64,000 nt of DNA from Chrysoperla carnea (taxonomy: Eukaryota > Arthropoda > Insecta > Neuroptera > Chrysopidae). How positions within the stretch are numbered: position 1 is the first letter of the stretch; every line of letters starts with the position of its first letter. This document shows, one piece after another, positions 47,693 through 60,695 of this stretch. The position numbers and the translations under genes are program-made. Location: the NCBI RefSeq assembly GCF_905475395.1, contig NC_058337.1:101426368-101490367 (forward strand), written 5' to 3'. The notes beneath the pieces were generated by a model, which had not been told where the DNA came from, made no database searches, and saw nothing but the letters and a program-made list of their open reading frames with translations.

Positions 47693-50600
47693 TCACGCAG
47701 GCTTCCGCGTGGGTAATAGTAACGTTAGTGCTGTCATGGCATCAGGGAATAACGAATGGTAATTTAATAATGGTACGTAAGCAGCTGTAATAACACGACC
47801 AGCAAACCATCGTCCATGTAAGGAATTCACTGAAGCTACAGCTGTGGCAATTGATGGACACTTAACGTAAACATTGCCTTGAGGTGAAGCTCGATCAACA
47901 TAAACGTGTAAAACACCACCATGTTTATTACATTCTTCGATGACATCATCACGAATTTCTACGTGCCAATTTGGATCTGTTGCAGCTGCTTCAACTGGAT
48001 CAAACATATTACTTAACATAAAACATTGTGTAGCTATAGGTGGAGCAGCCGCAGATGCAACTGGGGCTCCTTGCCCAGTTGTCATACTCAATGCGCTTGC
48101 AGCTGCTGCTGGTACTTGTAAACCAGCACCTTCTGCTAATTTGAACATTAACTGAAGTCGACCAGTTGCACCTAAATCAATTCCAGAACGATCTAGTTCA
48201 TCAGAATCTAATATTGATGGTGCTTGAGTTTGTTGTAAATCTAATCGTTCTGTTACATTGCCTACTTTCATTGGACGACCAGCTAACTCAAAACCATTTA
48301 ATTGTTCTAAAGCTTTTTTGGCATCTTCACAATTGTTAAATGTAATAAATCCATAACCTTTTGATCGTCCCGTTTCTGGATCCATTATTAACTGTATGTT
48401 ATCGATTTTACCAAATGGTTCAAATATTCCTCGAAGCATATCTTCTGTGATGTTAAAATGTAAAGATCCAACATACAATCGCATAGGCCCAGTCATTCCT
48501 TTTGGCATTAAATTGGGCATAGAATTACCCATTCGATTTTTCTCGGCTTGCGTATTTTGTACGACAATTGGAACACCTAATAACTTTTGTCCAGATAATC
48601 CTAACGCCTAAAAAAATTAAAGTTAATACTCGGATATAAAGAAAAATAATTAATGAAATCTTACCAACGGTACTGATTCAGGATCCTTAAATTCAATGTA
48701 TGCAATTCCTTTGAAACGCCTAGTCTTGTTACAAGTAATAAGACGAACATCTCGAACTTTACCAACTGAACTAAAGAATTCCTCCAAATCTCTTGCTCGA
48801 ATACGTTGAGATAGTTGCATACAAAATATCGTCCTGGCATCGCGTTCTTCTGGGCTAATATCATCTTCAGGTGGTGGTGGTGGTCCTCGTCTTTGAGGTG
48901 GAGATCTTCCACCTCTAGGTGGTTGCCAAGCTCGAATAGGGGAAGGTGAACGACGTCTATCACGCCTATCTCTTGATCTTGATCGACGACGATCTCTGTT
49001 CAAAAATAAAAATTATTTTATAACATTTACATAAAAGTAAATATTTTTTGTTTGATCTTACTTGTCACGGCTTCTACGTCGACTGTCACGATCTCGACTG
49101 CGTCTTCTGGTATCTCTTTCACGGCTCACCCGGCGCTTGTCTCTTGATCTACTTCGACGATCTCTATCACGATCTCGGCTTCCTCGACGTTTATCCTTTG
49201 AACGGCTTCTGATTCTATCTCGAGATGAACGTCTCTCTCGTGATCGGCTTCGACGATCCTTTGATTTACTACGCCGATCTCTCGATTTACTGCGATGATC
49301 TTTGGAACGACTGCGTGATCGATGCCGAGATTTTCTATAAAATAATTAATAAATTTTATTTTAATTTGTACCATAAACATTTTTTATTTGAGTTTCGAAA
49401 ACCATAGTTTATTCAAATAGTTCTAACTTTCAGGACAGGATGTTCCTAAAATGTATTTGCAACGTTAATTATTTATTTTGTGGTCGTACTGCTCTTAAGT
49501 TGCTTTCATTTATTAAGTTAGAATATTTTGTGTACATTGGCGTAGAATTTTGTGGGACGATTTTAGCAAAATGGTATATTCTTTTTGAACATTGAACATA
49601 TTTAGTTTGTTATATACATTATACATCAGCTATGGTAGTGTTGACATAAAGAACTTTGGCAAAAAACAATATCTTTAAGAAATTTTAAAAATTAAATGAA
49701 TAATTCTGGTTTTCAAAACTCTGGGACAGCGGGATATTTTTAATAAAACTACTTACCCAGATAATTTACTGGACTCATGATTGCTGGTCCCATTTTCCTT
49801 CGATCGATCATTGTGGTTGTTGACCTCATCCTACGACACAGCAAAATTGAAGAGCGGCGCAGCAAGCCGGGGCATAACAGGATAAAACAGATAGCATTAA
49901 TAATCTATATAACTACCGTTTTGGCAAATTACAACGGACAGACTTATTAAGTTGAAATATAGAAATAATTGAAAACAAATGTGTAAATAATGGTGTTTGT
50001 TTTATTATTCATATATCTGAAAGGGGATTCGTTCAGCTGAAGAAGCTATCCATTCGGGTTCCACCACTAAGTACTTACCCTAATCACACATGTTAGATAC
50101 AAAAGTGGCAGGGGTTGAACACTTGGTTCTTCTGCAAAAGATACACGCCATGAGACTGGTCATTCAATTTGTTTAAATTTGTAATTTTTTTTTTTTTTTT
50201 TTGTGAAAAATAAAAACACGGTACGCGACTTTACATGCAAAAAATGACTTTTAAAATTTTAGACGTAAATTTTATAAACAATTTCAAGTCAGATTTTTCA
50301 ATTGAGTTGAGTTTAGATTAAATATAAACCTAGTTTATAATTTCTTACCTTGTGATAAATTTTATGTAGAAATACAATTTTTTCAAAAGAACCTATAAAC
50401 AGAATGTGTGAAAAATGATTGATTAAAAACTACGCAGTCTCACCTCAATTCAAAAATTTTATTTTAATATATATTCATAATATTTTTAAGAATTTAATTC
50501 TGTGCAATTAAACCGTATTACAAACAATAAATTTAGTTGACTTGAAAACGTTTAATTTTGATTTGGGTTTATAGGGGAGAGTACGATAACTGTGGCGCCA

Positions 50601-52321
50601 CGATTTGACGATGGAATATGGTTAAACAAAGTAAAACAAATCGAAAATGAAGAGTGCTAATTTTCGAGTTTCGGCTTAGTTTTCGGGTAATCGATTCCTA
50701 AAGTCTACATTTGAAATAACACATATGGCCATTTTTTGTATGTTGAATCGTTTAAATTTGACAAGTTCCTATGGATACTAAAATTTAAAGCTAATACTTT
50801 GAAAGAATTCTGAAAAACATACCTATAATTTTTTTTAATATGTCGATTTTGAACTAATATTATCGATTTTCAATTATAACATTATACTACCCATTTTAGT
50901 TTATTTAAAAATTACAAAATTACCCATTAGTTGATTTTAAATTGTAATATTACAATTTCGTCGAACAAATTTGTTAATTTTTTTTCTTCACTGATCTACA
51001 GGTTGGCCATGCCTTTAATGGGGTCGTGTTAGCACAGGTCTGCGGGTTTTTAACCCTTGCGTTATCCTGTGATTGCGTTCATTCACTGATCTACAGGTTG
51101 GCCATGCCTTTAATGGTGTCGTGTTAGCACAGGTCTGCGGGTTTTTAGCCCTTCCGTTTACCCTGTGATTGCGTTCATTCACTGATCTACAGGTTGGTCA
51201 TGCCTTTAATGGGGTCGAGTTAGCACAATGATTATGAATTAAATTAAAAAATGGCATAATGACATAAAAATTTCATTTTTTAGACTTCATTATCTCGAAA
51301 ATCAAGCCAAAACTCGAAAATTGGTATACTTCATTTTCGCTTTATTTATGTGTGTTTGACAATAATCTTTTGTCTAATCGTTACGCCACAGTTATCGTAC
51401 TCGAACTGGTTTATAGAATATTTACGTGTAATTTTTTCAGTGAAATTTAAAAAAATACTTGAATCGCTGTTTTTGCATATAGTTAGCCAAAAGAAAAAAA
51501 ATAATTTAAAAAATACCTACTAAAGCAAAATAATTGAAACTTTAAAAAAGATTTGTCGATAGCGAAGTGTAATTATATTATTTTAAACATTAAAAACTAT
51601 AGAATATGATTTGTAACTCAAACCATAAATTAATTTCATGTCTGGTTTGAATTATGTATTTACACCTTATAAATGGAAAATGTGGAAGACGAAAGCTGTA
51701 CCTCAGTGGCTGGCTCTCCCAGCGGTTGATACCTCGAATCTTATCTCTAACGTCTATAATAATACAGAATCGGAGTCAGTCGATTGTTGACAATAGATCA
51801 TTTGAGTTTTTTTTTTTTTTTTTTTTTAATACCAGGCTTTATTTATTTTAATTTATATGGATATCAATTTTTTAAATAGTATGTTTCACATCTTAAATAG
51901 TAACTTGATTTGAAAGAATTGTATTAATATTAACAGAATTTCGCTTATATGATGCAATTTTCTGGGATAAAAACCGCTCAATATGAAACATATTATTTTA
52001 TTCATTAAATTTAAAAACTGAATTATGAAAAAAACTTTGCCATATAAACATTTTTGAAATTAAAATAAGCCTTTAAATTATCATTTTCTATTGAAACTTA
52101 TTCAAAGACATTTCTTTTAATTGTTTTTTTAAGTAAATAAAAAGTGTTTTCCAGAAAGAAATTTCTGGAAATTGATTTTTTATTTATACAATAAGAATTG
52201 TTTGTTATGTAATAAATTTGTAAAGTTTTATTGAAAATAAAAAGAATGCAAAGTAAAAAAAGCTTACGTGTTTTTTATAGGGTGCTTCTAGCATTGCCTC
52301 AATATCGAAATCTTCTGCCAT
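47693..52321 (-). CDS. Caper: RBM39/Caper, RNA-binding splicing factor
   Basis: Five exons: 52321-52268, 49830-49757, 49334-49062, 48995-48665 and 48607-47693, giving 548 residues; human RBM39 is about 530. The start MAEDFDIEAMLEAPYKK is typical.

The protein is a nuclear U2AF65-related splicing factor and nuclear-receptor coactivator. Exon 3 is almost wholly an RS domain of Arg-Ser/Asp dipeptides. RRM1 (about 176-250) has RTIFCMQLSQRIRARDLEEF and GIAYIEF. RRM2 (about 275-350) has RLYVGSLHFNITEDML and GYGFITF. A linker follows with GRLQLMFKLAEGAGL and an alanine-rich run. The C-terminal U2AF-homology RRM has EECNKHGGVLHVYVD, GNVYVKC and GRWFAGRVITAAYVPL, and ends near YHSLFPDAMTAL. Intron 1 carries a transposon-like element. 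The whole gene is intact. Confidence 0.95.
50579..51402. mobile_element. non-autonomous DNA transposon in RBM39 intron 1
   Basis: GAGTACGATAACTGTGGCG at the left is matched by CGCCACAGTTATCGTACTC at the right. Further pairing follows inward: AATCGAAAATGAAG against CTTCATTTTCG, and TTTTCGAGTTTCGGCTT against AAGCCAAAACTCGAAAA. The arms are about 100 bp and the element about 824 bp. The core holds a tandem array and no coding frame. Confidence 0.75.
50989..51232 (+). repeat. 95-base tandem repeat, about 2.6 copies
   Basis: CACTGATCTACAGGTTGGCC starts at 50989, 51084 and 51180, and the third unit is cut short. Units share TTTAATGGGGTCGTGTTAGC and GTCTGCGGGTTTTTA and differ at only a few bases. 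The array forms the centre of the inverted-repeat element above and is more GC-rich than the rest. Confidence 0.85.
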
Positions 52322-54975
52322 TTTATTCTCGACAGATCTCCTCACCAAAATGACTGTTGTTGCTGGGCAGAATATCAAATATATAAATCTAATAAAACAA
52401 AACTTATTTAATATTTATTAATTTGAAAACTATGAATTATGTATTATTTATTTAAATCAGTTTATTGCAACATTTATTGAAATTTATCAAAATATTTATT
52501 TCTATACGCGACAAATATGGCGATCACATACAGCACATTTTATTAATCATTATTTAGATAATACTGACGCCTCTTCCCTTCACGTAGTGTTGCCAAAACA
52601 AAACAGTTGTGTAACTAAACAACTTCATGGCGGTTTTTTTAAATTAAAAATATTCAATATATTATTATTATTACGAATAACAAAAAATAAATTTTTTTTA
52701 TAAATTAGTGGCATAAATAATTATATGTTATTGATTATACTATTTAATTGCTACACAAATTTCATGAAATCGTATGTTTTAATATAATCCTTATTTAATG
52801 AACCCAGTTGCATAAACAAAGAGTTGTTGTATAAACTCTTTGTGCATAAATAATTTAATTATGCATGTGTGTGTTTTTTACGCATAAACAGTACCGCATT
52901 AACATTATTACGAGAGCCCAAAGTTCATAAACTTACGATCTAAGATAAACTTGATTGTTGGCGGGATAATATAAATTTAAAAATTCTTCAGTTTATGTTG
53001 TTTACGACGTGCTATCAAGGTTTATAACCTGTGACCGTACAATTTCAAAGATAAAAGTAGCAGTAATACTTTTGAAATATGTAAAAGTAGCAGTATAATG
53101 CTTTTGGTAAATAATAAGAGTTATTGGCTATTCGACTTATTTATAAGGTGTAGCTAGCACAAGGAGCGCCTTAGCAAGAATAAACAGTCGACACACAGGG
53201 TATCTGATGTGCACCCCATAATTTTACTTAACATTTATTAATATATTTGGAATACATCCGCTGGGGAGAATAAATGCGAAATTTTTTTTAATAAATTATA
53301 GAGTAATTATTAAAAATAGTAGTAGTATAATTACAATCGATTTGAGAATTTTTCAAAAAAAAGGTATCGCGCATCAGATGGCTGCAAATTAATATACCAT
53401 GCATATATGTAATATGCAAGGTATACTAAGTTTAGTCCCAAGTTTGTAACGCTTAAAAATATTGATGCTACCAACAAAATTTTGGTATAAGTGTTCATAA
53501 AATCACCTAATTAGTCCATTTCCGGCTCTCCGTCCGTCTGTCCGTCTGTGGGCACGATAACTCAAAAACGAAAAAAGATATTAAGCTGAAATTTTTACAG
53601 CGTACTCAGGACTTAAAAAGTGAGATCGAGTTCGTAAATGAGCAACATAGGTCAATTGGGTCTTGACCTATGGGACAGTAGGACCCATCTTGTAAACCGT
53701 TAGAGATAGAACAAAAGTTTAAATGTAAAAAATGTTCCATATCAAAAAATAAACAACTTTTGTCTGAAACATTTTTTTGTAAACATCATTGTTTACCCGC
53801 GAGGGCGCATATTAGGCGTAAATTGTATAGTATGTATTATATAAATTGTATATGTATGTGCAATGTGGTAGAGTAATCAACACTATTTATGCAAGATTTA
53901 TGCATGGTATTTCAACAATTAACTCATTCAATTGTTTGTTTTCACTTGTTTAAAATAAATTCGTAGAAAATTGCTAACTATTGATTGCAGTTTGTTTGAT
54001 TGCAATATTTTACATGATGCTACTAGTCAAGACGAAGAGATTGAGCTTTGAAAAGTTGCTCTACGAATGATTTTACAAAAGGTTGTTTTCGAAAAACTTT
54101 AATTTTTCGAAAAATTTGTAAAATTTCTTATCTAAAAAACTGCAATTTTGTCGAGTCATTATCTATATTTTAACTCTATAAGAACTTGGCAGTCATTTAA
54201 AAAAGTTAATAATAGAAGTTAATAAACAAATTAAAAAAACTATGCATCCAAATTTAATATTAACACACTCCATTCGACAAATTTTTTAAGACCTGCAAGT
54301 TTCCCATTTAATTATTTTGGATTGGACGCCAACTTTAAAAAAATTTCGACGGATAATGTATCGTTATAGGTGTTAAAATAATATTGGATTTTGGTTTTTT
54401 ATTCTCAACATTTGTGATTTACAGGTTGTTGTAATCGTTTTAAAAGGGAAAGGGTTCAATAACTATGAAATAATAATAATTCTTTCATTTATTTATAAAA
54501 TTATGCAACTCGATTGTAGTTCTGTATGTGAATCAACAGTAGCATCGTTCTTTCAATACTTATAGCTTCTTCCACTGCGTCATATAAATTAATTTTTCAA
54601 CGGCATTTCCGTGTATCGAAGTTTACAAATTTTATGTTTTTAAGATCTCTGTGTCTATAATACTTTATGACTGCAAAATCAGCAATGAACAATTAACATT
54701 TATATATTTAAGAGTTTTTACATAATAATTAATAAATAATAATTGAAAACTTATTAAATATATTTGTAGAAATTGTATGAAGAAATTTTCCGTATTCTGA
54801 AACAAAAAGAAATCCATTGAGAAGAAGTATTTGTAAAAACTGTTTGTGGTATAAAAATTTGCGCCTCATTGTAACATTGCCCAACACAAGGGTGGAAACA
54901 TTAGTTATTCTGCATGAAGAAATCAAATTATTCAAGATAATTACATTTGTTAGCCAATTATGTATACTTTTGTAC
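52322..54975. other. intergenic between RBM39 and the kinase
   Basis: The first few hundred bases would carry the RBM39 promoter: a CG-containing patch (ATACGCGACAAATATGGCG) at about 52506 and CTTCACGTAGTG at about 52580. A family A repeat lies at 53391-53952. I see no gene. Confidence 0.5.
53391..53952 (+). repeat. dispersed repeat family A, copy 4
   Basis: This is a nearly full copy. It has TTTAGTCCCAAGTTTGTAAC, TCCGTCCGTCTGTCCGTCTG, AAATGAGCAACATAGGTC, CTTGTAAACCGTTAGAGATA and the end ACAATTAACTCATTCAATTG (one change in the terminal palindrome). Confidence 0.8.
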
Positions 54976-57900
54976 TTAAAAATCCTTGAATTCATTGTAA
55001 AACTCATCATTTTTCATTGTTTTAATTTCGATTTCCTCATATTGATCGAAATTACTAGCGTCAATATTATTTTGTATCTGTGGCGTATATGGTGGAAGTA
55101 TTTTTCGATTTAACAGTAACATCCAATCGAAACCTTTAAACCATTTATGAGTTTTTATATCTGTTGCGCCTCTTTTTAAATTCCCATACCTACATTAAAT
55201 TAAAATGAATTATAGCTTTTAATCTCTTTTTTAATTACACTAATAATGAAAAAAAATGTGATTACCTTCGTGTTAGATCATTTTGTAAAAGATGACTTAT
55301 TAAATCTTTCAAATCCAGAGAAAAGTGGTTTGGAAATTTATATCTTCCAGAGATAATTTTTTCATACATTTTAGTTGGATATTTTGTAGCAAAAGGCGAA
55401 TAGCCTGCCGCCATTTCATACACCAGTACACCCAACGACCACCAATCTGCTGCCATACCATATCCTTTACATGCTATTATTTCTGGTGCAAGATATTCAG
55501 GTGTTCCACATAACGTCCATGTACGCCCTTGAATTATCTACAAATATCATATTCTCTGAACAAATATAGGGATTGTAAATGAAATGTTACCAATTCAATA
55601 AGGGAGACGTGTATTTTAGGAACATAATAAAGGAGTGATATACACATTTCCACGACAAAATATCCCTAATTTACGTGGTTACATATCTTATCGAAAAACG
55701 GTGTAATATGATTTTTTTAACGGATGCACTATACTACCTTGGCGAATCCAAAATCAGTTAATTTAAGATAACCAGATCTATCAAGAAGTATGTTTTCTGG
55801 CTTTATGTCTCTGTGAATACAGTCCATATGATGTAAATATTCTAAAGCTAAAGTTATTTGCCCAGCATAAAATCTCGCTAATTTTTCTTCAAATCTACCA
55901 AATCTGAAATACTAAATCTATCAAAAAATAATTTAAACAAAAGTTGCAGAGTTTGATAGGGGACATCATATTCTGATTCCATTTAATTTTGAATGATAAA
56001 ATTAAAACAAGTGAAAACAAACAATTGACTGAGTTAATTGTTGAAATACCATGCATAGTTGATTTCTTTATCACATTACACATACAAACATGTGACACAT
56101 ACATAACTGATAATCAAGTATATCTATATAATCAAGTTCTATCTCTAACGGTTTACAAGATGGGTCCTTCGGACCCAAGACCATATTGACCTATGATGCT
56201 CATTTACGAACTGGACCTCACTTTTTACGTCCTGAGTACGCTGTAAAAATTTCAGCTCGATATCTTTTTTCATTTTTGAGTTATCGTGTCCACAGACGGA
56301 CGGACGGACAACCGGAAATGGACTAATTAGGTGATTTTATGAACACCTATGACAAAATTTTTTTCCTAGCATCATTATTTTTAAGCTTTACAAACTTGGG
56401 ACTAAACTTAATATACTATGTATATTTCATATATACATGGTATAATAAGGAATACAAAATTTAATTTAATATTTATAATTTATATATCCCGCGTTATACG
56501 TAATAGCTCCGGTAATACGTTCTAGATATGCTAGATGGCAAATCGTTATTATATCTCTTTTACCGTTTAGAATCTAAATTGGCTATTAAAACCGGAGAAC
56601 TAAGTCCAATCTGATATTAGAACATGATGTCCCCCCATCAAACTCTGCAATTTTTGTTTAAACTATTTTTGGATTGGTTAACTACAAAACGAGGTTTTAG
56701 CCATTAATAGATCAAAATAACCCATCCTGTATAGCGGTTTTTTGGGCAATGGAATTCTTTCCACTATGTAGCTCAAAAACATTATCTCTTGTATGACACA
56801 AAAAAATGGTTCAAATCGACTCAATAACTTATTTACCAGACGGTAGAGTCATGGATTCAATGATGCACCAGCTGAGTCCAGCTCCATATGTGGCCGAACC
56901 GACATTAAGAAATTAATTATTAAGACGTTATAATGATTACCTTTTAAGATGTGTGAATAATTCACCACCAATGAGAAAAGGGAACACAAAATAAAGATTA
57001 CAATTATCTTGATAAAACAGTTCTAGTCGAATTATGAATGGAAAATGTACACATTCTAAAATTCTTTTCTCACTAAAAGTATGTTGAACTTGTTTCATTT
57101 TAACTAATTTTGCTTTTTCTAATATTTTCATAGCATAGTAATTGTTGTCATACTTATATTTTACTAAAATCTAATCAAAAATACTGAATTAATCTAAATT
57201 AAAAAAAAAAAAATATTTAATTACTCTAAACTTTTCTATTCGTGAGAATTCTTCAACTGAAGTGATAACATCAATTTAGCCCGATCCCCTATTTTGTTAG
57301 ACGGACTTCTTCTTCTTGTCGTAGGCTAATGGATAATTGCTGCGGTCACGACTTAAATCAAGGAACTATTAATTAGTAGGGATCGACAAGTTATTTTCTG
57401 TATTATTATTGTTCGAAAATGGGAAATTTCTCTGGGAGTGAATGTCACTGCTTTGTAAAGAACTCTCTGTAAAGTTTAAACGAAGAATCTATTATTTTTA
57501 AATTATTTTCGAATTGAAACTAAATCGGTTATAAGCGAATGTAAGAAATGTCCGACGAAATCACTCTCGGAGATAATTTTATTGAAAATCCAATCTAAAT
57601 GCCGTAGAATAGTGACAGATTTGAGTTCCTTATTTTGTCGCTTTTGCCTCGGAAGGGTATATTTCAGTGTTCATTAGAATGAGAAAAATAGCAAACTTCA
57701 GGTTCTTACTCTTGGTAACTCTTACTTATTCCACTATTATTTTTTTAACCTCACGATTCGATTAGCAAAATATACTTTTCAACATCTCCCGAAGCAGTCA
57801 GAAAATGCCCCAAATGGACTTTGACTACCATTTGTCATTATCCTACAGTCTATACCTTAATTTAAAACAATATTAATAAGATTTTAGTAAATAAAACAAA

Positions 57901-58172
57901 ATACCACACGACCAAAAGTTCCTGCTCCTAATGTGCGTAATCTTTCGAAATTATCTGAAGACACATTAAGGGAATCATGAATGGATGCTGATTGTCGCCA
58001 TTCTTTCACAAAATCTTTTTTCAATTGATCTAAAAGGTCTTCATATTCTTTATAATTTGATAACGTTATGTGCTACAAATATTTAAATTACGTGATAGTT
58101 ATCAATTTGAATAAGTTCAGAATTCATTACCGATACCGTTGATCCGTATTGACTAACTTTAGTCTTAAACAT
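54976..58172 (-). CDS. divergent cAMP-dependent protein kinase catalytic-type kinase
   Basis: Six exons: 58172-58131, 58072-57905, 57170-56941, 55903-55738, 55537-55266 and 55189-54976, giving 363 residues, close to the usual 350 of PKA-C.

It is a Ser/Thr kinase of the AGC group. Visible motifs are the glycine loop LGAGTFGRV (62-70), the ATP lysine in AMKIL (K85), the catalytic HRDIKPEN (D179), DFG (197-199) and the activation loop [16 protein letters not shown] with Thr210 where PKA has Thr197. [20 protein letters not shown] follows. It ends in KDF after YNEF, an FxxF hydrophobic tail as in PKA. Oddities: the catalytic loop has HRDI where PKA has YRDL, the N terminus [10 protein letters not shown] lacks the glycine-2 myristoylation site, and the small lobe is diverged ([14 protein letters not shown]). 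It is probably a fast-evolving PKA-C paralog. Introns carry repeat copies. Confidence 0.88.
56004..56445 (-). repeat. dispersed repeat family A, copy 5, in a kinase intron
   Basis: It is reverse oriented. It begins with AAACAAGTGAAAACAAACAA and the AACAATTGACTGAGTTAATT motif and ends with ATATACTATGTATATTTCAT near 56430. The segment between the terminal end and the GTAAACC block is shorter than in copy 2. Confidence 0.8.
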
Positions 58173-58500
58173 TTATATTTCTTATTAAAAATGTCAATTT
58201 CTTGATTAATTCAAATTTAATTTCTTTGTCAGTTCTATGCAAAGGTTACTATTTTTGTATAAAATAGTAGTTTGTGTATTTAGTGACTATTTTTATATTT
58301 CTACCATGTATTTAGTAGGAAAAAGCAATGCATTACCGGACGACCAGCAAACATACTTTTCTTGCGGAATGCAAACGCTGTTTTTTCTTAAATAGTTTTA
58401 AATTGTGACTTTCAAGTAGCGTTTTGACGCCAGAAAATCTGTCTGGTATATTAAATGCGGTTACAGCCAATGAAACAAATAGCAGTACGGGGAAGTAAAT

Positions 58501-58608
58501 ACCAATTCCGATTGGTTAACAGATCGGTATAGTTACCTATATTGACTTACCTGTTCATACGATATGAACAGATCTAAACCGATCTGTTAACCAATCGAAA
58601 TTGGTTTC
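58501..58608. mobile_element. short palindromic MITE
   Basis: CCAATTCCGATTGGTTAACA then GATCGGT is mirrored by ACCGATCTGTTAACCAATCG then AAATTGG across about 48 bases. The centre is itself a small palindrome (GTTCATACGATATGAAC). Confidence 0.65.
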
Positions 58609-59239
58609 AGAAGAAAGATAATTTAATTACGAAAATAATGGTATCGGCTTGCTTGCAAATAATCGCGTATGGTAAAAATTGAATAAAATTAAATTAATTA
58701 TAAATAGCCATGAACACTTTTCGTTAGACACAATAGAGATTTTATCGCAGAGTTCTATCTATGGATAAAAATAAAAAAATCGACACCAAAATTTTGTTGA
58801 AATGTTTTATCATTCTAATAACTAGAACGTTCAAACCTCATGAGTATTTAAATAGTTAAGTATCTTGTTAACAAGAATTATTATCATGATTGAGTATTTT
58901 TCGTAATTTAATCAAATGGAACACTAAAGTTAAATGTACTGGGTTATCAAAATCTAAAGTTAGACATAATGCAATATCAATGACCTTTAATAATATCGAA
59001 CATTCTACGTATTACTTATAGCTCAGAAAATTAATTTTATGTGGTAACGACATGATATCTACTCTATTTATTAAACAAAAAAATGTGTAAAGACTTAAAG
59101 GGGCACAAAAAGAAAAAAAAAAAAGAAAATTAAAAAAAATTTATTGATGTAGTTATAAAAATATAGGTTATGTAAGGTTATGGTATACAGTGACGACAGA
59201 TTAACATTGTTATTAAAAACTAATAACAGAGGATACTGT

Positions 59240-59775
59240 TAGTATAGTAAAAGATGTTACAAAAATCGCCTTATTAAGGAAAATGAAAAAACTCGCTAAG
59301 TTTATGCTAAAACCTGGTCGAAAGTGTTTCTTAGGCGTCAAATATAATTCGTAAACCATGAGATAGTTGCAAAATTGTTTCTATTTGTTGATCAACAATA
59401 AATTGTTAATTAAATGAAACGGTCTATGTTAAAGTTGACTGAATTTATAAATAGGCAACTTGTATTACGTATATATAACACGTAACATAAGTTGCCTATC
59501 TTATGTATACGTATGTATACGTAACTTATGTATACGTAACATAAGTTGCCTATCAATTAACTGTTTTAAGTCAAGTTTTACATGGACGGTTTCATTTAAT
59601 TAACAATTTATTGTTTATTAATAAATAGAAAAATTTGTGCAACAATGTCATGGTTTACGAATGATATTTGACACCTAAGAAACACATTCTACCAGGTTTT
59701 AGCAAAAAGTGAGCGGTTTATTCCATTTTCCTTAATCTGTCACATCATTGACGGTACTATAATGTCGTACATAAA
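59240..59775. mobile_element. foldback element, about 530 bp
   Basis: The left half has TTAAGGAAAATG, GCTAAAACCTGGTCGAAAGT, GTTTCTTAGGCGTCAAATAT and AATTGTTAATTAAATGAAAC. Each is mirrored in the right half: ATATTTGACACCTAAGAAAC, ACTTTCx-type changes in CTACCAGGTTTTAGC, and CATTTTCCTTAA. The centre at about 59500 is several copies of ACGTAACATAAGTTGCCTAT on both strands. There is no open frame. Confidence 0.75.
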
Positions 59776-59887
59776 CCTACTAAACCTAAGTTATTTACAG
59801 AATGTTCATCTATCATTATGACACAAAGAATTCAAGTCGAATTGAGGATTTCTATCGAACTTCGAATCCAACAACTTTCATTCAGAT

Positions 59888-60060
59888 AAAATTTTTAACT
59901 CCAAACGCAAAAAGGTATTATAAGTTTGAACACTATGTGTGTCTGTCTGTCTGTGACATCGTAGATCATAAATGGATGAACCGAAGTTGAGTTAAAAGAA
60001 TTAAATGTAGAGTGTTTTTACCTCTTGTTTCAAGAAAATCGGTTCAGTTAGGAGACAGCT
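59888..60060 (+). repeat. dispersed repeat family C, copy 2 (worn)
   Basis: TATTATAAGTTTGAACACTA, GTGTGTCTGTCTGTCTGTG and CATCGTAGATCATAAATGG follow the same order as the copy at 8522. The end is CAAGAAAATCGGTTCAG. Confidence 0.55.
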
Positions 60061-60630
60061 ACAAGGGGAAATCCACATTTGTCGGTGATTTTTTAAATTT
60101 TATAAATTTCGTTAGTTAATTAAGAATTTTCCTGGCGAAATGTGAGGGATGATAGATTAAAATGAAACACTGTGTATAAAAAAAATATCACACAGCTTTA
60201 ATTATTTTTATAATCCCAATTTTATTACTTGTAGTTGTGGCTTGCGGCTTAGTCTACGTGAGATTAAATGTACAATCTTTAGCAATATTTGTATACGGTT
60301 TCTATGTAGTAGTGTTCTGTTATATGGAAATTTTAAAATAAAACTACTCAAAACTAGTAAAACTAGACCAGACGTCGTGACAATCTGAGGGCATATTCGA
60401 TAAAAATTTGGATATTTTTTATATGAAAATGCTTCGGAAAAAGCTTAAAAAAGCTTAATAAACATAAATAAAAAATGCCACAAAAATCAGAATTGAGTTC
60501 TAAGTAAGAAGCATGGTGCAGATTGTGAAATTTACGGCAGGTTGTGGCTCTAATTTCTGCCTACTGAGCTCTCAAAGATTTGATGCAATTAAGAGAAAAA
60601 ACTTACTTACTTAAAACTTCTTTTTACGCG

Positions 60631-60695
60631 TTACAAACTTGGGGCTAAAGACAATATAGGTACTTTGATATATATCATATATGCTTGATATAATA
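60631..60695 (-). repeat. family A end fragment
   Basis: TTACAAACTTGGGGCTAAAG and the following TTTGATATATATCATATATG match the reverse-oriented left end of family A copies. Nothing more of the element is present. Confidence 0.45.

Noticed and set aside
49062-49407. Arg/Leu/Ser-rich plus-strand frames opposite RBM39
   Set aside because: They are the complement of the RS-domain exon. The repetitive CGATCT-type codons leave the opposite strand open.
50989-51232. CRISPR-like spacing of repeats
   Set aside because: Units are 95 bases with no distinct spacers. It is a plain tandem repeat inside a eukaryotic transposon-like element.
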